A DNA stretch of 49,240 nucleotides from positions 1-49,240 of the IMG/VR virus record IMGVR_UViG_3300013099_000027. One strand, given 5' to 3'. The position numbers and the translations under genes were made by a program. The notes beneath the pieces were generated by a model. It did no database searches, was not told the origin of the DNA, and saw only the letters and a program-made list of their open reading frames with translations. The DNA is from a virus. Below are positions 30,215-38,116 of the stretch, in pieces; position 1 is the stretch's first letter, and the number at the start of each line of letters is the position of its first letter.

Positions 30215-30289
30215 TGGCTGGGATGGAAGGGTTCGAACCTTCGACCTACGATACCAAAAACCGTTGCTCTGCCGCTGAGCTACATCCCA
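30215..30289 (-). tRNA. tRNA-Gln (anticodon TTG), CCA encoded
   Basis: All arms pair: acceptor TGGGATG with CATCCCA, D-arm GCTC/GAGC, anticodon arm ACGGT-TTTTGGT-ATCGT giving TTG, T-arm GAAGG-TTCGAAC-CCTTC, G73 and encoded CCA. It reads CAA codons, which are frequent in the glutamine-rich late proteins. Confidence 0.93.
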
Positions 30290-30395
30290 GAAAGAAATAG
30301 TCGAGACTAATCGAGTATATTAGCGTGAATAGTCAATATAGTCTCAAAAACCTTGCTAACCTATTGATATTTATGCATTTTTATGTAAAAGACAT

Positions 30396-30424
30396 TTGGT
30401 GAAGCAAATTCACCATGTTATAAT
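30396..30424 (+). promoter_or_regulatory. Strong promoter of the capsid operon with inverted repeat
   Basis: TTGGTG (30396-30401), exactly 17 bases, TATAAT (30419-30424). GGTGAA (30398-30403) and TTCACC (30409-30414) form an inverted repeat over the -35 and spacer, a possible operator. The predicted start near 30431 lies just before a small hairpin. Confidence 0.7.
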
Positions 30425-30433
30425 ATATTTATC

Positions 30434-30578
30434 GGTTCTACGAACCTCTCAAAATCGTACTTTGGTTATCCTTTCTTCCGTTTAAAAAGGTTTGTTAAGA
30501 GCAAAACATCAAAATGCTTAAGGTTCTACGAACCTCTCAAAATCGTATCTTGGTTGTCCTTTCTTCCGTTTAAAAGGG
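30434..30578 (+). repeat. Duplicated 57-bp leader element
   Basis: Two near-identical copies (30434-30490 and 30522-30578, 88 bases apart) each begin with the hairpin GGTTC-TAC-GAACC and continue through CTTTCTTCCGTTTAAAA. The first copy begins about three bases after the predicted transcription start. Together they form most of the 200-base leader of the capsid genes. Confidence 0.75.
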
Positions 30579-30636
30579 TCATGTTGGCGTAGTTACTACG
30601 TCTATTAATTTACACATAAAAAAAAGAGATTAAACT

Positions 30637-31389
30637 ATGGCAAATGGTCAAAATGCTCCATATGGTCTAAGACCTTATTCATCTATTCAAGGTGGTTCAT
30701 GGAGTCAAAAAGAAAATGCATACCGTTTATCAACAACTACTGATGGACTTACAACATATGCTTCAAGCATATTTACTGGCGATCCAGTTATTTTTAACAG
30801 AGCTGCTGCTAATAATGGTGGTGGGACTGTGGCAGTATATCCTACAAGTACAGATGGAGCCGCTGCATCACAAGCATTTGAAATTCTAGGAGTCTTTCAA
30901 GGCTGTAGATATACCGATGTAACAGGAGAATCAATCTTCACAAAATCTTGGGTTGGTGGAACTCAGATTTTGGCTGGTAGTGAAATCATAGCTTATATTC
31001 TAGATGATCCAAGTGCTGTATTTAACATTCAGGTATCTACTGCGCAAGACGTTCTAGATGATGCGAGACTTGCACCAACAGCTATTGGTGGTAATTTTCC
31101 TTTAGGTTTAGGTGGTGGCGGAGCTAACTTAGTTCCTAACAACCCTGCAACTGGTAGTGCTCGTACAGGTCAATCAGCTATGTATTTAGCTAATGGATTT
31201 ATTGCTAACCCAGCTCCTCAAACTACTGCGACCCTCCCATTAAAGATCATTGGTTATACACCTGATCCTAATAATTTGAATGGTCCTATATCTTATACTG
31301 CTAACTCAACAGCACCATTCTTAAATGTTTTGGTGATGATTAATAATCATGTGTATAAGGCGGGAACAACTGGGACTTTAGCAGTTTAA
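30637..31389 (+). CDS. Capsid decoration-like protein
   Basis: A 250-residue protein beginning MANGQNAPYGLRPYSSIQGG with YASSIFTGDPVIFNRAA, ILGVFQGCRYTDVTGESIFT and EIIAYILDDPSAVFNIQV. These match small head proteins that lie just upstream of gpT-like capsid genes and stabilise or decorate the capsid. The protein is Gly/Ala/Thr-rich and beta-like. It follows the capsid promoter and an AAAAGAG ribosome site. Confidence 0.65.
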   Translation: MANGQNAPYGLRPYSSIQGGSWSQKENAYRLSTTTDGLTTYASSIFTGDPVIFNRAAANNGGGTVAVYPTSTDGAAASQAFEILGVFQGCRYTDVTGESIFTKSWVGGTQILAGSEIIAYILDDPSAVFNIQVSTAQDVLDDARLAPTAIGGNFPLGLGGGGANLVPNNPATGSARTGQSAMYLANGFIANPAPQTTATLPLKIIGYTPDPNNLNGPISYTANSTAPFLNVLVMINNHVYKAGTTGTLAV

Positions 31390-31425
31390 TACAAAGAATA
31401 AATTTAAAATAAAAAGAGAAATAAA

Positions 31426-32328
31426 ATGACTATTAATAGAGCCCAGATGGCCCAACTACTTTGGCCTGGTTTAAATGAAGTATTCGGTAACTACGATGGT
31501 TATCCAGAACAATGGAAAGATATATATGATACTTACAATTCGGATAAGTATCAAGAAGTAGATGTGGAAATGAAGTATACATCAGCAGCTGATATTAAAG
31601 CTGAGGGTGCGCCTATTGCTTCTGATGATATGGGACAAAGAGTTATAACTCATTATATCCATAAAAGAGTAGGTCTTTCATTTACTATTACGAAAGAAGC
31701 TATTGAAGATGATTTGTATAAAACTCAATTTCCACAGCAAACTAAATCATTATTTAATTCATTAGCAACTACTAAAAATATTTTTGGTGCTAACGTTCTG
31801 AATAATGCATTTAATCCAGCTTTTCCAGTTGGTGATGGACAGCCTTTATGTTCAACTGCTCACCCAGTTGATGGAGGAACTTATTCTAATACACTAGCTA
31901 TACCTGCAGATTTTTCACAAGCATCTCTTGAAGAAGCTATTGTACAAATCCAAGGTTTTGTTGGGCAAAATGGAATACTAGTACAGACGAAAGCAGAATG
32001 TTTAATTATGCCAAAAGAGCAACAATTTGCATCCTCTGTAGTTCTAGATTCTCAGTTTAGATCTGGTACTGCTAATAATGATATCAATGCTATATATTCC
32101 AATGGTTATGTGCCAAAAGGATATAAGATTAATCAGTATCTAACTAGTCCTGATGCTTGGTTTATTAAAACTGATGCTCCTAATGGTTTCAAGCACTTCC
32201 AAAGAACACCAGTTGAGACTGAAACTTATGCTGATTTCCAAACTGATAACATTATGGCGAAAGCTACTGAGCGTTATTCTTTTGGAGTATCTAATCCACG
32301 TGCTGTCTTTGGTAGCTCTGGAGCTTAA
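31426..32328 (+). CDS. Major capsid protein (Mu gpT-like)
   Basis: A 300-residue protein of the Mu-like major head subunit family. Typical features are the N-terminal WPGLNEVFGNYDGYPEQWKD, KRVGLSFTITKEAIEDDLYK, the loop GDGQPLCSTAHPVDGGTYSN, and LIMPKEQQFASSVVLDSQFR, ending AVFGSSGA. It folds as an HK97-type shell subunit. There is no protease gene nearby and no sign of a cleaved delta domain. It sits directly downstream of the decoration gene and upstream of an attenuator-like hairpin. Confidence 0.88.
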   Translation: MTINRAQMAQLLWPGLNEVFGNYDGYPEQWKDIYDTYNSDKYQEVDVEMKYTSAADIKAEGAPIASDDMGQRVITHYIHKRVGLSFTITKEAIEDDLYKTQFPQQTKSLFNSLATTKNIFGANVLNNAFNPAFPVGDGQPLCSTAHPVDGGTYSNTLAIPADFSQASLEEAIVQIQGFVGQNGILVQTKAECLIMPKEQQFASSVVLDSQFRSGTANNDINAIYSNGYVPKGYKINQYLTSPDAWFIKTDAPNGFKHFQRTPVETETYADFQTDNIMAKATERYSFGVSNPRAVFGSSGA

Positions 32329-32341
32329 AGTAACAATAAAT

Positions 32342-32380
32342 TTCTAGTAAGTATAAAGTATAACTTTACGCTTACTAGAA
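32342..32380 (+). terminator. Hairpin after the major capsid gene (attenuator or stability element)
   Basis: TTCTAGTAAG (32342-32351) pairs with CTTACTAGAA (32371-32380) and TAAAGT with ACTTTA inside, around a three-base loop. There is no good T-run after it, so it may reduce rather than end transcription, or protect the capsid mRNA from decay. Confidence 0.6.
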
Positions 32381-32405
32381 TATTTAGAAGAATAATAGAG
32401 GAAAA

Positions 32406-33077
32406 ATGCCTACATCTACATCATATGATTGGCCTGTAATGAGTACACAAGCTGTATGCTTAAATCAAGATATTATTGGAAGTGGAGACTTGCTTTTAAA
32501 TGGAGTTTTAGGTAGTGCTCTTACTCCTAATCAAATTTCATTTACGAGAGCTGGTTTTGTTAGAAATGTTTCGATAACTTCTGTGAATGATTTATCAGCA
32601 GCTACTTTTACTATTACTGGTTTGCAAAATAATGCTATCGTTGAAGAAACAATAGTTGGTCCTAATAATGGAACTGTATTTTCAACAAAGTTTTATGATG
32701 TTATTGGTACAGTTTCAGTTGATCAAGCTGTAACAGCTGTTGAAGTAGGAACTGGAGATACAGGGTTTTTTCCTCTAATTAATCCTAATCCTGAGTCTAG
32801 AGGAGTTTCAAGAATTTCTGTGCTTAATTACGCTTTAGCTACAATTCTTTCCCCAGGCTCTGGATTAACTTATACATTATATAGCACTCTGGAAGATACA
32901 GCAGATAATGGAGTGGCTTATGAGGATGAATTAAGTGTATTTTTTCCTATAACCCCTGGCGCAACTACTAACCAACTTTATCAAAGCTCACTTCTTGTGA
33001 ATAAATTTTTATTAAAAATAACTGGATCAACAATCCCTGTTACGGATCAGTTAAGTTTAACAATTTTACAACAATAG
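32406..33077 (+). CDS. Hypothetical head protein
   Basis: A 223-residue, beta-rich, Thr/Ser/Asn-rich protein (GFVRNVSITSVNDLSAATFT, NNGTVFSTKFYDVIGTVSVD). Location between the capsid and adaptor genes suggests a head-completion or decoration role. No family recognised. Confidence 0.5.
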   Translation: MPTSTSYDWPVMSTQAVCLNQDIIGSGDLLLNGVLGSALTPNQISFTRAGFVRNVSITSVNDLSAATFTITGLQNNAIVEETIVGPNNGTVFSTKFYDVIGTVSVDQAVTAVEVGTGDTGFFPLINPNPESRGVSRISVLNYALATILSPGSGLTYTLYSTLEDTADNGVAYEDELSVFFPITPGATTNQLYQSSLLVNKFLLKITGSTIPVTDQLSLTILQQ

Positions 33078-33087
33078 AGAATAAATT

Positions 33088-33204
33088 ATGAATAGAGCTA
33101 TTAAAAACGATCTTAGATCAAACCCTAGAAAGGGAGCAAAGATTGCAAAAAAGATATGTGAAAAACACATGAATTCTAAAAAAACAGCAAAGAATAAGAA
33201 GTAA
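33088..33204 (+). CDS. Tiny basic protein (38 residues)
   Basis: A short lysine-rich frame starting MNRAIKNDLRSNPRKGAKIA with a TAATG overlap to the next gene. GAGAATAAATT precedes the start. Its strong positive charge suggests DNA or RNA contact. No known family. Confidence 0.45.
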   Translation: MNRAIKNDLRSNPRKGAKIAKKICEKHMNSKKTAKNKK

Positions 33205-34259
33205 TGCTTTCAACATCGGGAACTTATCTATCTCAATCAATGCAGATAGAAGTTATTATAAGAGAAGCTTATGAAAGAATCGGGATTTTAGAAGAAAACA
33301 TAGGCCCTCAGAAATTAACATCAGCTAAGAATAGTCTTAATTTCATTCTATTAGATTGGATGAATAAAGGAGTGAATCTTTGGACTTTAGATACAGCTTT
33401 TTTGCCATTGATACCAGGTAAGTCTAAATATGAGCTACCTACTACAGTAAGTGATATTATTCAAGCTAATATTAGAACATCTACACGTCAATTAAATGGT
33501 ACAGCTGCAGCAACTACAGGCACAGCTGACCAGGCTTTTGATAGCGATAATTTAACGGCATGTACTCAAACCACAGCTAATGGTAATATTTCTTATGATT
33601 ATGGAGTTGGAAATGTTTTTGCTATAACTTTTCTTGGTATACAATCTAATACAACTCAAACTTATTCATTAGATTTTCAAGTCTCTCAAGATAATATTAA
33701 CTGGAGCACTCTTTTTACCATTCCTAGTCAAGAGTATGAAGCTGGAGTTAATACTTGGTTTGATGTACCAATAGAACAAAACTCTAGAGCTTATAGAGTA
33801 GTAGAAACAGGAGAAGGGACATTAGATATACAAGAGTTGTATTTTAATAATACAATAAATGATCAGACTATTTCTAATGTTAGTCGAAATACGTATATTT
33901 CTTACCCTCAAAAGAGCCAACAAGGAAGGCCTACTACTTTTTATTTTAATAGACAAATCACGACAAACATTTCTTTATGGCCAGTTCCTAATCCAACTTA
34001 TAACTGCTTTTTTTATTCTTATAAGAAGGTAACGCAAGATATTGGAAATTTATATACAAATACTATAGATATACCTGCTCATTTTTACCCTGCTTTAGTA
34101 TGGGGATTATCTTTTCATTTAGCTATTAAGTTCAAGCCTGAATTAATGGAAACATTTAGTTCTGATTATGAAAGAGCTTTTGAAAGAGCATCTGTTGAAG
34201 ATACAGAAGATGTTGATCTTACTATCAATGTAGATCCTAATAAATCAGGGTATTATTAA
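33204..34259 (+). CDS. Head-tail adaptor (P22 gp4-like) with inserted carbohydrate-binding-like domain
   Basis: A 351-residue protein. The N-terminal part (about 10-90) fits gp4-like adaptors: AYERIGILEENIGPQKLTSA, FILLDWMNKGVNLWTLDTAF, GKSKYELPTTVSDIIQANI. The end (about 240-350) has FYFNRQITTNISLWPVPNPT and LVWGLSFHLAIKFKPELMET as in these adaptors. Between them lies a beta domain (about 95-215: AFDSDNLTACTQTTANGNIS, YSLDFQVSQDNINWSTLFTI, RAYRVVETGEGTLDIQELYF) that looks like a discoidin/galactose-binding sandwich. The adaptor closes the head below the portal. The extra domain may bind surface sugars. Confidence 0.7.
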   Translation: MLSTSGTYLSQSMQIEVIIREAYERIGILEENIGPQKLTSAKNSLNFILLDWMNKGVNLWTLDTAFLPLIPGKSKYELPTTVSDIIQANIRTSTRQLNGTAAATTGTADQAFDSDNLTACTQTTANGNISYDYGVGNVFAITFLGIQSNTTQTYSLDFQVSQDNINWSTLFTIPSQEYEAGVNTWFDVPIEQNSRAYRVVETGEGTLDIQELYFNNTINDQTISNVSRNTYISYPQKSQQGRPTTFYFNRQITTNISLWPVPNPTYNCFFYSYKKVTQDIGNLYTNTIDIPAHFYPALVWGLSFHLAIKFKPELMETFSSDYERAFERASVEDTEDVDLTINVDPNKSGYY

Positions 34260-34603
34260 TGGGTTTATTAGGTAAAAATAAAGGTAAATATGTTAAAATA
34301 GATAAGAATTCTCCTTCAGCCTTAGGAGTCTGCGATGAGAGCGGATTTACTTTTAATAGAAAAGATTTGCATAAACAGATGGCTTGGAGAGGAAATAGTC
34401 TTGTATGGACTGGATTTTATGTAGGAACGCCTTATTTAGATGTTCCCTCTCAACAAGATAGGCCTCCCCCACCAGATCTCAATGATCCATTGCCTGTTAA
34501 AGACGCTAGATTACCTGTGCCTTATACTGAGCCTGGTACTAATCCAGTTTTACCTACTAATGAATTAACTCAAAAACTAAGTAAAGTACATTGGGGGGTG
34601 TAG
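34259..34603 (+). CDS. Small conserved phage head-tail region protein
   Basis: A 114-residue protein with ALGVCDESGFTFNRKDLHKQ and VWTGFYVGTPYLDVPSQQDR-PPPP, matching a small family of podovirus/siphovirus proteins (CDRSGFxxxxxxLRKxWxGL...DxRPPP). The usual second cysteine pair of those proteins is missing, so a zinc site is probably lost. It overlaps the adaptor gene by one base. Confidence 0.6.
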   Translation: MGLLGKNKGKYVKIDKNSPSALGVCDESGFTFNRKDLHKQMAWRGNSLVWTGFYVGTPYLDVPSQQDRPPPPDLNDPLPVKDARLPVPYTEPGTNPVLPTNELTQKLSKVHWGV

Positions 34604-34604
34604 A

Positions 34605-35762
34605 ATGAAGTTAGACCCTTGTTTATTTAATTTTATTTCTCCAGTTACTGGTAGGATTTTATGTGATGAAGGATATGTATTAGTAGGAAATCAAGACGGT
34701 ATTGCTGTACCAACTTTAGTATTACCTGATGGAGTTTTGCCTGATTTACCTAATCAGAATTTATGGATAGGTGATAGTAATAATCGCCCTGTTGCTCAGC
34801 CTACTATTGAGGTTAATAACTTACCTGATTTATTCTTTGAGGCTACATGGGTAGGTGATCTCAACGGTCGTCCAGTTGCAACATTGCCTTCTCCCACAGC
34901 GATTGATTTTGCATCTTATGTATTTAGATCAAGTATAAATCCTGGTTTTCCTGCAACAACGTATCCAAGGGCGCAATTCTTAGATTTGCTGGGTTTGGGA
35001 GGGATAGCTAAAATAGTCCCTGGAGGGTCGAGTGGATCAAGTTTTGCAATAGCACAATCGGGAGTCGACTATATTAGTCCTACTGAATTTGATCAAGTTA
35101 TAGTAGATATCGAAGAGGAAATATCTGGCTTGGAGGGGGAAATAGCGGGTTTAGAAGGAGAAATAGCAATAGTAGCTGCTGATCTTGCTGCTTTTCAAGC
35201 CACTGTCGAATTAGAATTTTTGGGAGTAGAGGCTGAGTTTTTTGCTGTTGAACTTGAACTAGAATTTTTAGAAGATGAAATTGTTGCATTAGGGGTAGAT
35301 GTGGGCATTTTAGATGCTACCGTTGCAGCCCTAGTAGCAGATGTAGCAGCCTTAGATATAGATGTAATTGATTTGCGTTTTGATTTAGATAATTTAGAAC
35401 TGCAAAATATTCCTGCTGGTGGTAATGTTTCTCTCGATGGATTTAAAATCATAAATTTAGATAATCCAGATAATGATACTGATGCAGCTAATAAAATATA
35501 TGTAGATAACGCAGTAGCTAATGGCGGAACTTCTTTAACAATAGATGGTTTTGTAGTAGGAGGACCACCTGTTGCTGGAGTTATAACTACAGTTAGAGGC
35601 CCAACCTGTTTACTTACTAATATTCCAGCAGGCGGCAACGTCGACATGGACAATAACCGAATTACTAATTTACAACAATCCCCAGAAGGAGACTTTGATG
35701 CAGTGAGCTTTAAGTTTCTATGGGATTTAATGCATGATCAAGTGGAGATATTATGGCCTTAA
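34605..35762 (+). CDS. Tail-fibre-like protein with coiled-coil shaft
   Basis: A 385-residue protein. The N-terminal third includes LWIGDSNNRPVAQPTIEVNN-type repeats (also WVGDLNGRPVATLPSP). Residues about 165-265 form a long acidic coiled coil (EISGLEGEIAGLEGEIAIVA). After this comes the fibre motif KIINLDNPDNDTDAANKIYV with DAxxKxYVD, and a partial second copy (RITNLQQSPEGDFDAVSFK). These features are typical of trimeric fibres. It overlaps the next fibre gene by ten bases. Confidence 0.68.
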   Translation: MKLDPCLFNFISPVTGRILCDEGYVLVGNQDGIAVPTLVLPDGVLPDLPNQNLWIGDSNNRPVAQPTIEVNNLPDLFFEATWVGDLNGRPVATLPSPTAIDFASYVFRSSINPGFPATTYPRAQFLDLLGLGGIAKIVPGGSSGSSFAIAQSGVDYISPTEFDQVIVDIEEEISGLEGEIAGLEGEIAIVAADLAAFQATVELEFLGVEAEFFAVELELEFLEDEIVALGVDVGILDATVAALVADVAALDIDVIDLRFDLDNLELQNIPAGGNVSLDGFKIINLDNPDNDTDAANKIYVDNAVANGGTSLTIDGFVVGGPPVAGVITTVRGPTCLLTNIPAGGNVDMDNNRITNLQQSPEGDFDAVSFKFLWDLMHDQVEILWP

Positions 35763-36874
35763 GTAGCATAACAGTAAGTGGAGTTACTCCCGATTTATCG
35801 ATCTTGGGAGATAATCAAAGATTTAGATACATAGACCAACTTAACTCCTTTCAATTACAGGGAGATTTTGTTCCCACTGCCTTAATTCCATCTCAGATGA
35901 ATTTAGAATTTAGCAACGATACCTTATCTGGTTTCCGTATTAATCATAGTACGACTAATACAGACACATTTGGGTCTTTAACATTTCAAAGCTTTGTCAA
36001 TGCTCAGGCAGTAGGTCAAGATCTAGTGACCTTCAAACAAGATGGAACGATTAACTTTATCGCTCCTACTACGTTTAATAGCTTTAGTTTTAGTGGCGAT
36101 CTAGACATGAACAGTTTTCGAATTGTTAATATGGCTGATCCAATCAATCCTCAAGATGCAGCTACAAAGCAATTTGTATTAAATGAGGTGTCTGGAGGTA
36201 GCCCTATAACGTTAACAGGTGCAGTTACAGGTACTGGAACTGGTACTATAAATACTACATTAACAGATATTACTACATCACAGATAACTGATTTTAATGT
36301 TGCTGTAACCTCTTTTAGATTAGATGAATTCGTTGCTCCTAATGTTTCTTTAGATATGGGAACACAATTAATTACTAATGTTTTAGATCCAGTTAATCTT
36401 CAAGATGCTGCTACTAAAAAATTCGTTGAAAACCCGCCTTTCGGTTGTATGACTGTTGAAAATAATGCAACTACATTGATTGTAACGGCAGCAGTAAGTA
36501 ATTCTACATCTTTATTGCCTTACATATTCGCACCTGAAAGTAGATTATTTGATATGCCTGTTGGTGGAAATTTGAGATGCATCGATATGAACAATTATTT
36601 TTATAGAATAATATGCACAATCGAGGGGCGTTTAGCGTCGGGAACAGCTAATAATACTAGATTTAATATAAGGAGAAATAGGGGAGCTGCTTTTATTGAG
36701 TTAGAAACTACTGGAGCTTCAAGAATTCAAAATAATCGTTCTAGGGTTGTTACATTACAAACTAAACCTATTGAATTACAACAAAATGATACACTTGAAT
36801 TACGACTCGTTCCAACATTATCAACAGTAAATTTTGGAATTATTAATGTTTCAATGTATGCAATTAAATTATAA
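35753..36874 (+). CDS. Tail-fibre-like protein with beta-sandwich tip
   Basis: A 373-residue protein with two fibre motifs (RIVNMADPINPQDAATKQFV and ITNVLDPVNLQDAATKKFVE), each followed by a Gly/Thr-rich stretch. The C-terminal 140 residues (TLIVTAAVSNSTSLLPYIFA, NYFYRIICTIEGRLASGTAN, TLELRLVPTLSTVNFGIINV) look like a compact beta-sandwich tip that could bind a receptor. It is placed after another fibre gene, which may form the shaft. Confidence 0.65.
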   Translation: MALSSITVSGVTPDLSILGDNQRFRYIDQLNSFQLQGDFVPTALIPSQMNLEFSNDTLSGFRINHSTTNTDTFGSLTFQSFVNAQAVGQDLVTFKQDGTINFIAPTTFNSFSFSGDLDMNSFRIVNMADPINPQDAATKQFVLNEVSGGSPITLTGAVTGTGTGTINTTLTDITTSQITDFNVAVTSFRLDEFVAPNVSLDMGTQLITNVLDPVNLQDAATKKFVENPPFGCMTVENNATTLIVTAAVSNSTSLLPYIFAPESRLFDMPVGGNLRCIDMNNYFYRIICTIEGRLASGTANNTRFNIRRNRGAAFIELETTGASRIQNNRSRVVTLQTKPIELQQNDTLELRLVPTLSTVNFGIINVSMYAIKL

Positions 36875-36892
36875 ATAAAGGAGAGTAATCTT

Positions 36893-37123
36893 ATGGCAAC
36901 AAATGCAGAAAAAATAGCTGTTTTACAAACGGATAAAATTAACAAGGAGGCAGAAATTCTTGAAAAGCAAACCGATGTAGTTAATCTACAGGCTTCAATA
37001 GTAATGGAGAACGATGTAATAATTCAATATCAAGGTGATATTACGTTATTAAATGCGGAGATTATTACATTACAAGCAGAGATAGTAACAACCGATGAAA
37101 TGATAGCCGATTATGCTGTATAA
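36893..37123 (+). CDS. Coiled-coil protein (76 residues)
   Basis: An almost pure heptad protein, with repeated pattern NLQASIVMENDVIIQ, LLNAEIITLQAEIVTTDEM and three similar units. It probably forms a trimeric or longer coiled coil associated with the fibres before it. GGAGAG precedes the start. No known family. Confidence 0.55.
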   Translation: MATNAEKIAVLQTDKINKEAEILEKQTDVVNLQASIVMENDVIIQYQGDITLLNAEIITLQAEIVTTDEMIADYAV

Positions 37124-37370
37124 TTATTTAAGAATAAAAAAAATGCAAAAAAAATTTATAGAATGGTTGATATTTATAATGAAAATATTGCAACATATAG
37201 GTAAATTTACTATAGATTTAATCACAAACCGAACTTTTAGAAATATTGTATATACTATTTGTATATTAATAGTGTTTTGTGTTATGTTATTCAGCATCTG
37301 TCATCCGTGGGAATCTTGCGGTAAAAATCTTGATTTTATAGAAATCTCGAAATATAGAAATACAAATTAA
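37113..37370 (+). CDS. Small membrane protein in the late operon
   Basis: The frame starts at 37113 inside the preceding gene. ATG at 37143 (MQKKFIEWLIFIMKILQHIG) is an alternative. One clear membrane helix lies near the end (VYTICILIVFCVMLFSICHP), with a weaker amphipathic one near the start and a polar tail. As a membrane protein in the late operon it is a candidate holin or spanin component, without a defining motif. Confidence 0.5.
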   Translation: MLYNYLRIKKMQKKFIEWLIFIMKILQHIGKFTIDLITNRTFRNIVYTICILIVFCVMLFSICHPWESCGKNLDFIEISKYRNTN

Positions 37371-37392
37371 TAAAAAATAAGAGTACATAAAT

Positions 37393-37629
37393 ATGTCTAA
37401 GAATTCGTTAAAAAGAGTATCTAATGCAGATGCTCTTGTTGCTTCATCTTCAATCAGTCTTTATGGCCAGCAGCTTGCTCAATTAGCAAATTTAGTTTTT
37501 AATTTTTCTGGAAGTAAAGATGAGGAGAATTATAAACTTCATCTTGGACAGTTAGAATCAGCGGCAATAAATATAGAAAAGCAAGTAACATTTTTATTAG
37601 AGATAATAAAAGATGAAAAAGTTGATTAG
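37393..37629 (+). CDS. Small helical protein (78 residues)
   Basis: A helical protein (SSISLYGQQLAQLANLVFNF, then a KLHLGQLESAAINIEKQVTF helix). No family recognised. It lies between the membrane protein and a beta-rich structural protein, with two bases between it and the next gene. Confidence 0.5.
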   Translation: MSKNSLKRVSNADALVASSSISLYGQQLAQLANLVFNFSGSKDEENYKLHLGQLESAAINIEKQVTFLLEIIKDEKVD

Positions 37630-37631
37630 TA

Positions 37632-38042
37632 ATGGGTATATTCTTAGATTATTTAAGTAATCCATTTTCTAATTTAGATGATACTCCTACTACGATTGTA
37701 GAAACAACGCAAAATAATATTTGCGTTCAATCTATAATCATAACTAATCTCGGAACTAAGGATATTAGAGTAAATCTAAAATTCATAAGATCATCTTCAA
37801 GTCCTGCAGATATCTTTTTGATCAAGGATTTCTTAATACCTCATTCTAATAATACTATTATTTATAATAATCAGGTATTATTTAATACGATGGATTTAAT
37901 TAAGATCCCAGGCCTCACTGTTAATTTACAGTATGATGCTACTATTAGTGAAAGCCTACAGGTATTTTCTTCTGGATATACACAGATTTTTGATTGTAGC
38001 GTAGTATACGCTGAATTAAATGACTTACCTGTAGCTCCTTAG
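37632..38042 (+). CDS. Beta-rich structural protein
   Basis: A 136-residue protein with alternating strands (NICVQSIIITNLGTKDIRVN, LTVNLQYDATISESLQVFSS), in the style of small decoration or adaptor proteins of phage tails. No family recognised. Confidence 0.5.
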   Translation: MGIFLDYLSNPFSNLDDTPTTIVETTQNNICVQSIIITNLGTKDIRVNLKFIRSSSSPADIFLIKDFLIPHSNNTIIYNNQVLFNTMDLIKIPGLTVNLQYDATISESLQVFSSGYTQIFDCSVVYAELNDLPVAP

Positions 38043-38064
38043 GCTTAGGATGCTTTTTTAAGCT

Positions 38065-38106
38065 ATTCTTATATGTTATAATAAAGTTATTATAACATAT
38101 AAGAAT
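38065..38106. promoter_or_regulatory. Perfect 19-bp AT-rich inverted repeat between structural genes
   Basis: Arms 38065-38083 and 38088-38106 with a 4-base loop. There is no T-run, so a terminator is unlikely. TATAAT occurs on both strands within it. It ends 11 bases before the next start and could act as an RNA processing site, a stabilising hairpin or a site for a DNA-binding dimer. Confidence 0.5.
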
Positions 38107-38116
38107 TAGGCCAATA

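Noticed and set aside
30434-30578. CRISPR-like repeat pair
   Set aside because: There are only two copies, 57 bases long with a 31-base gap, in the leader of the capsid operon, and no cas genes. A duplicated leader explains it better.
35195-35653. 152-codon minus-strand frame inside the coiled-coil fibre gene
   Set aside because: It is a shadow of the repetitive acidic coiled coil on the plus strand.
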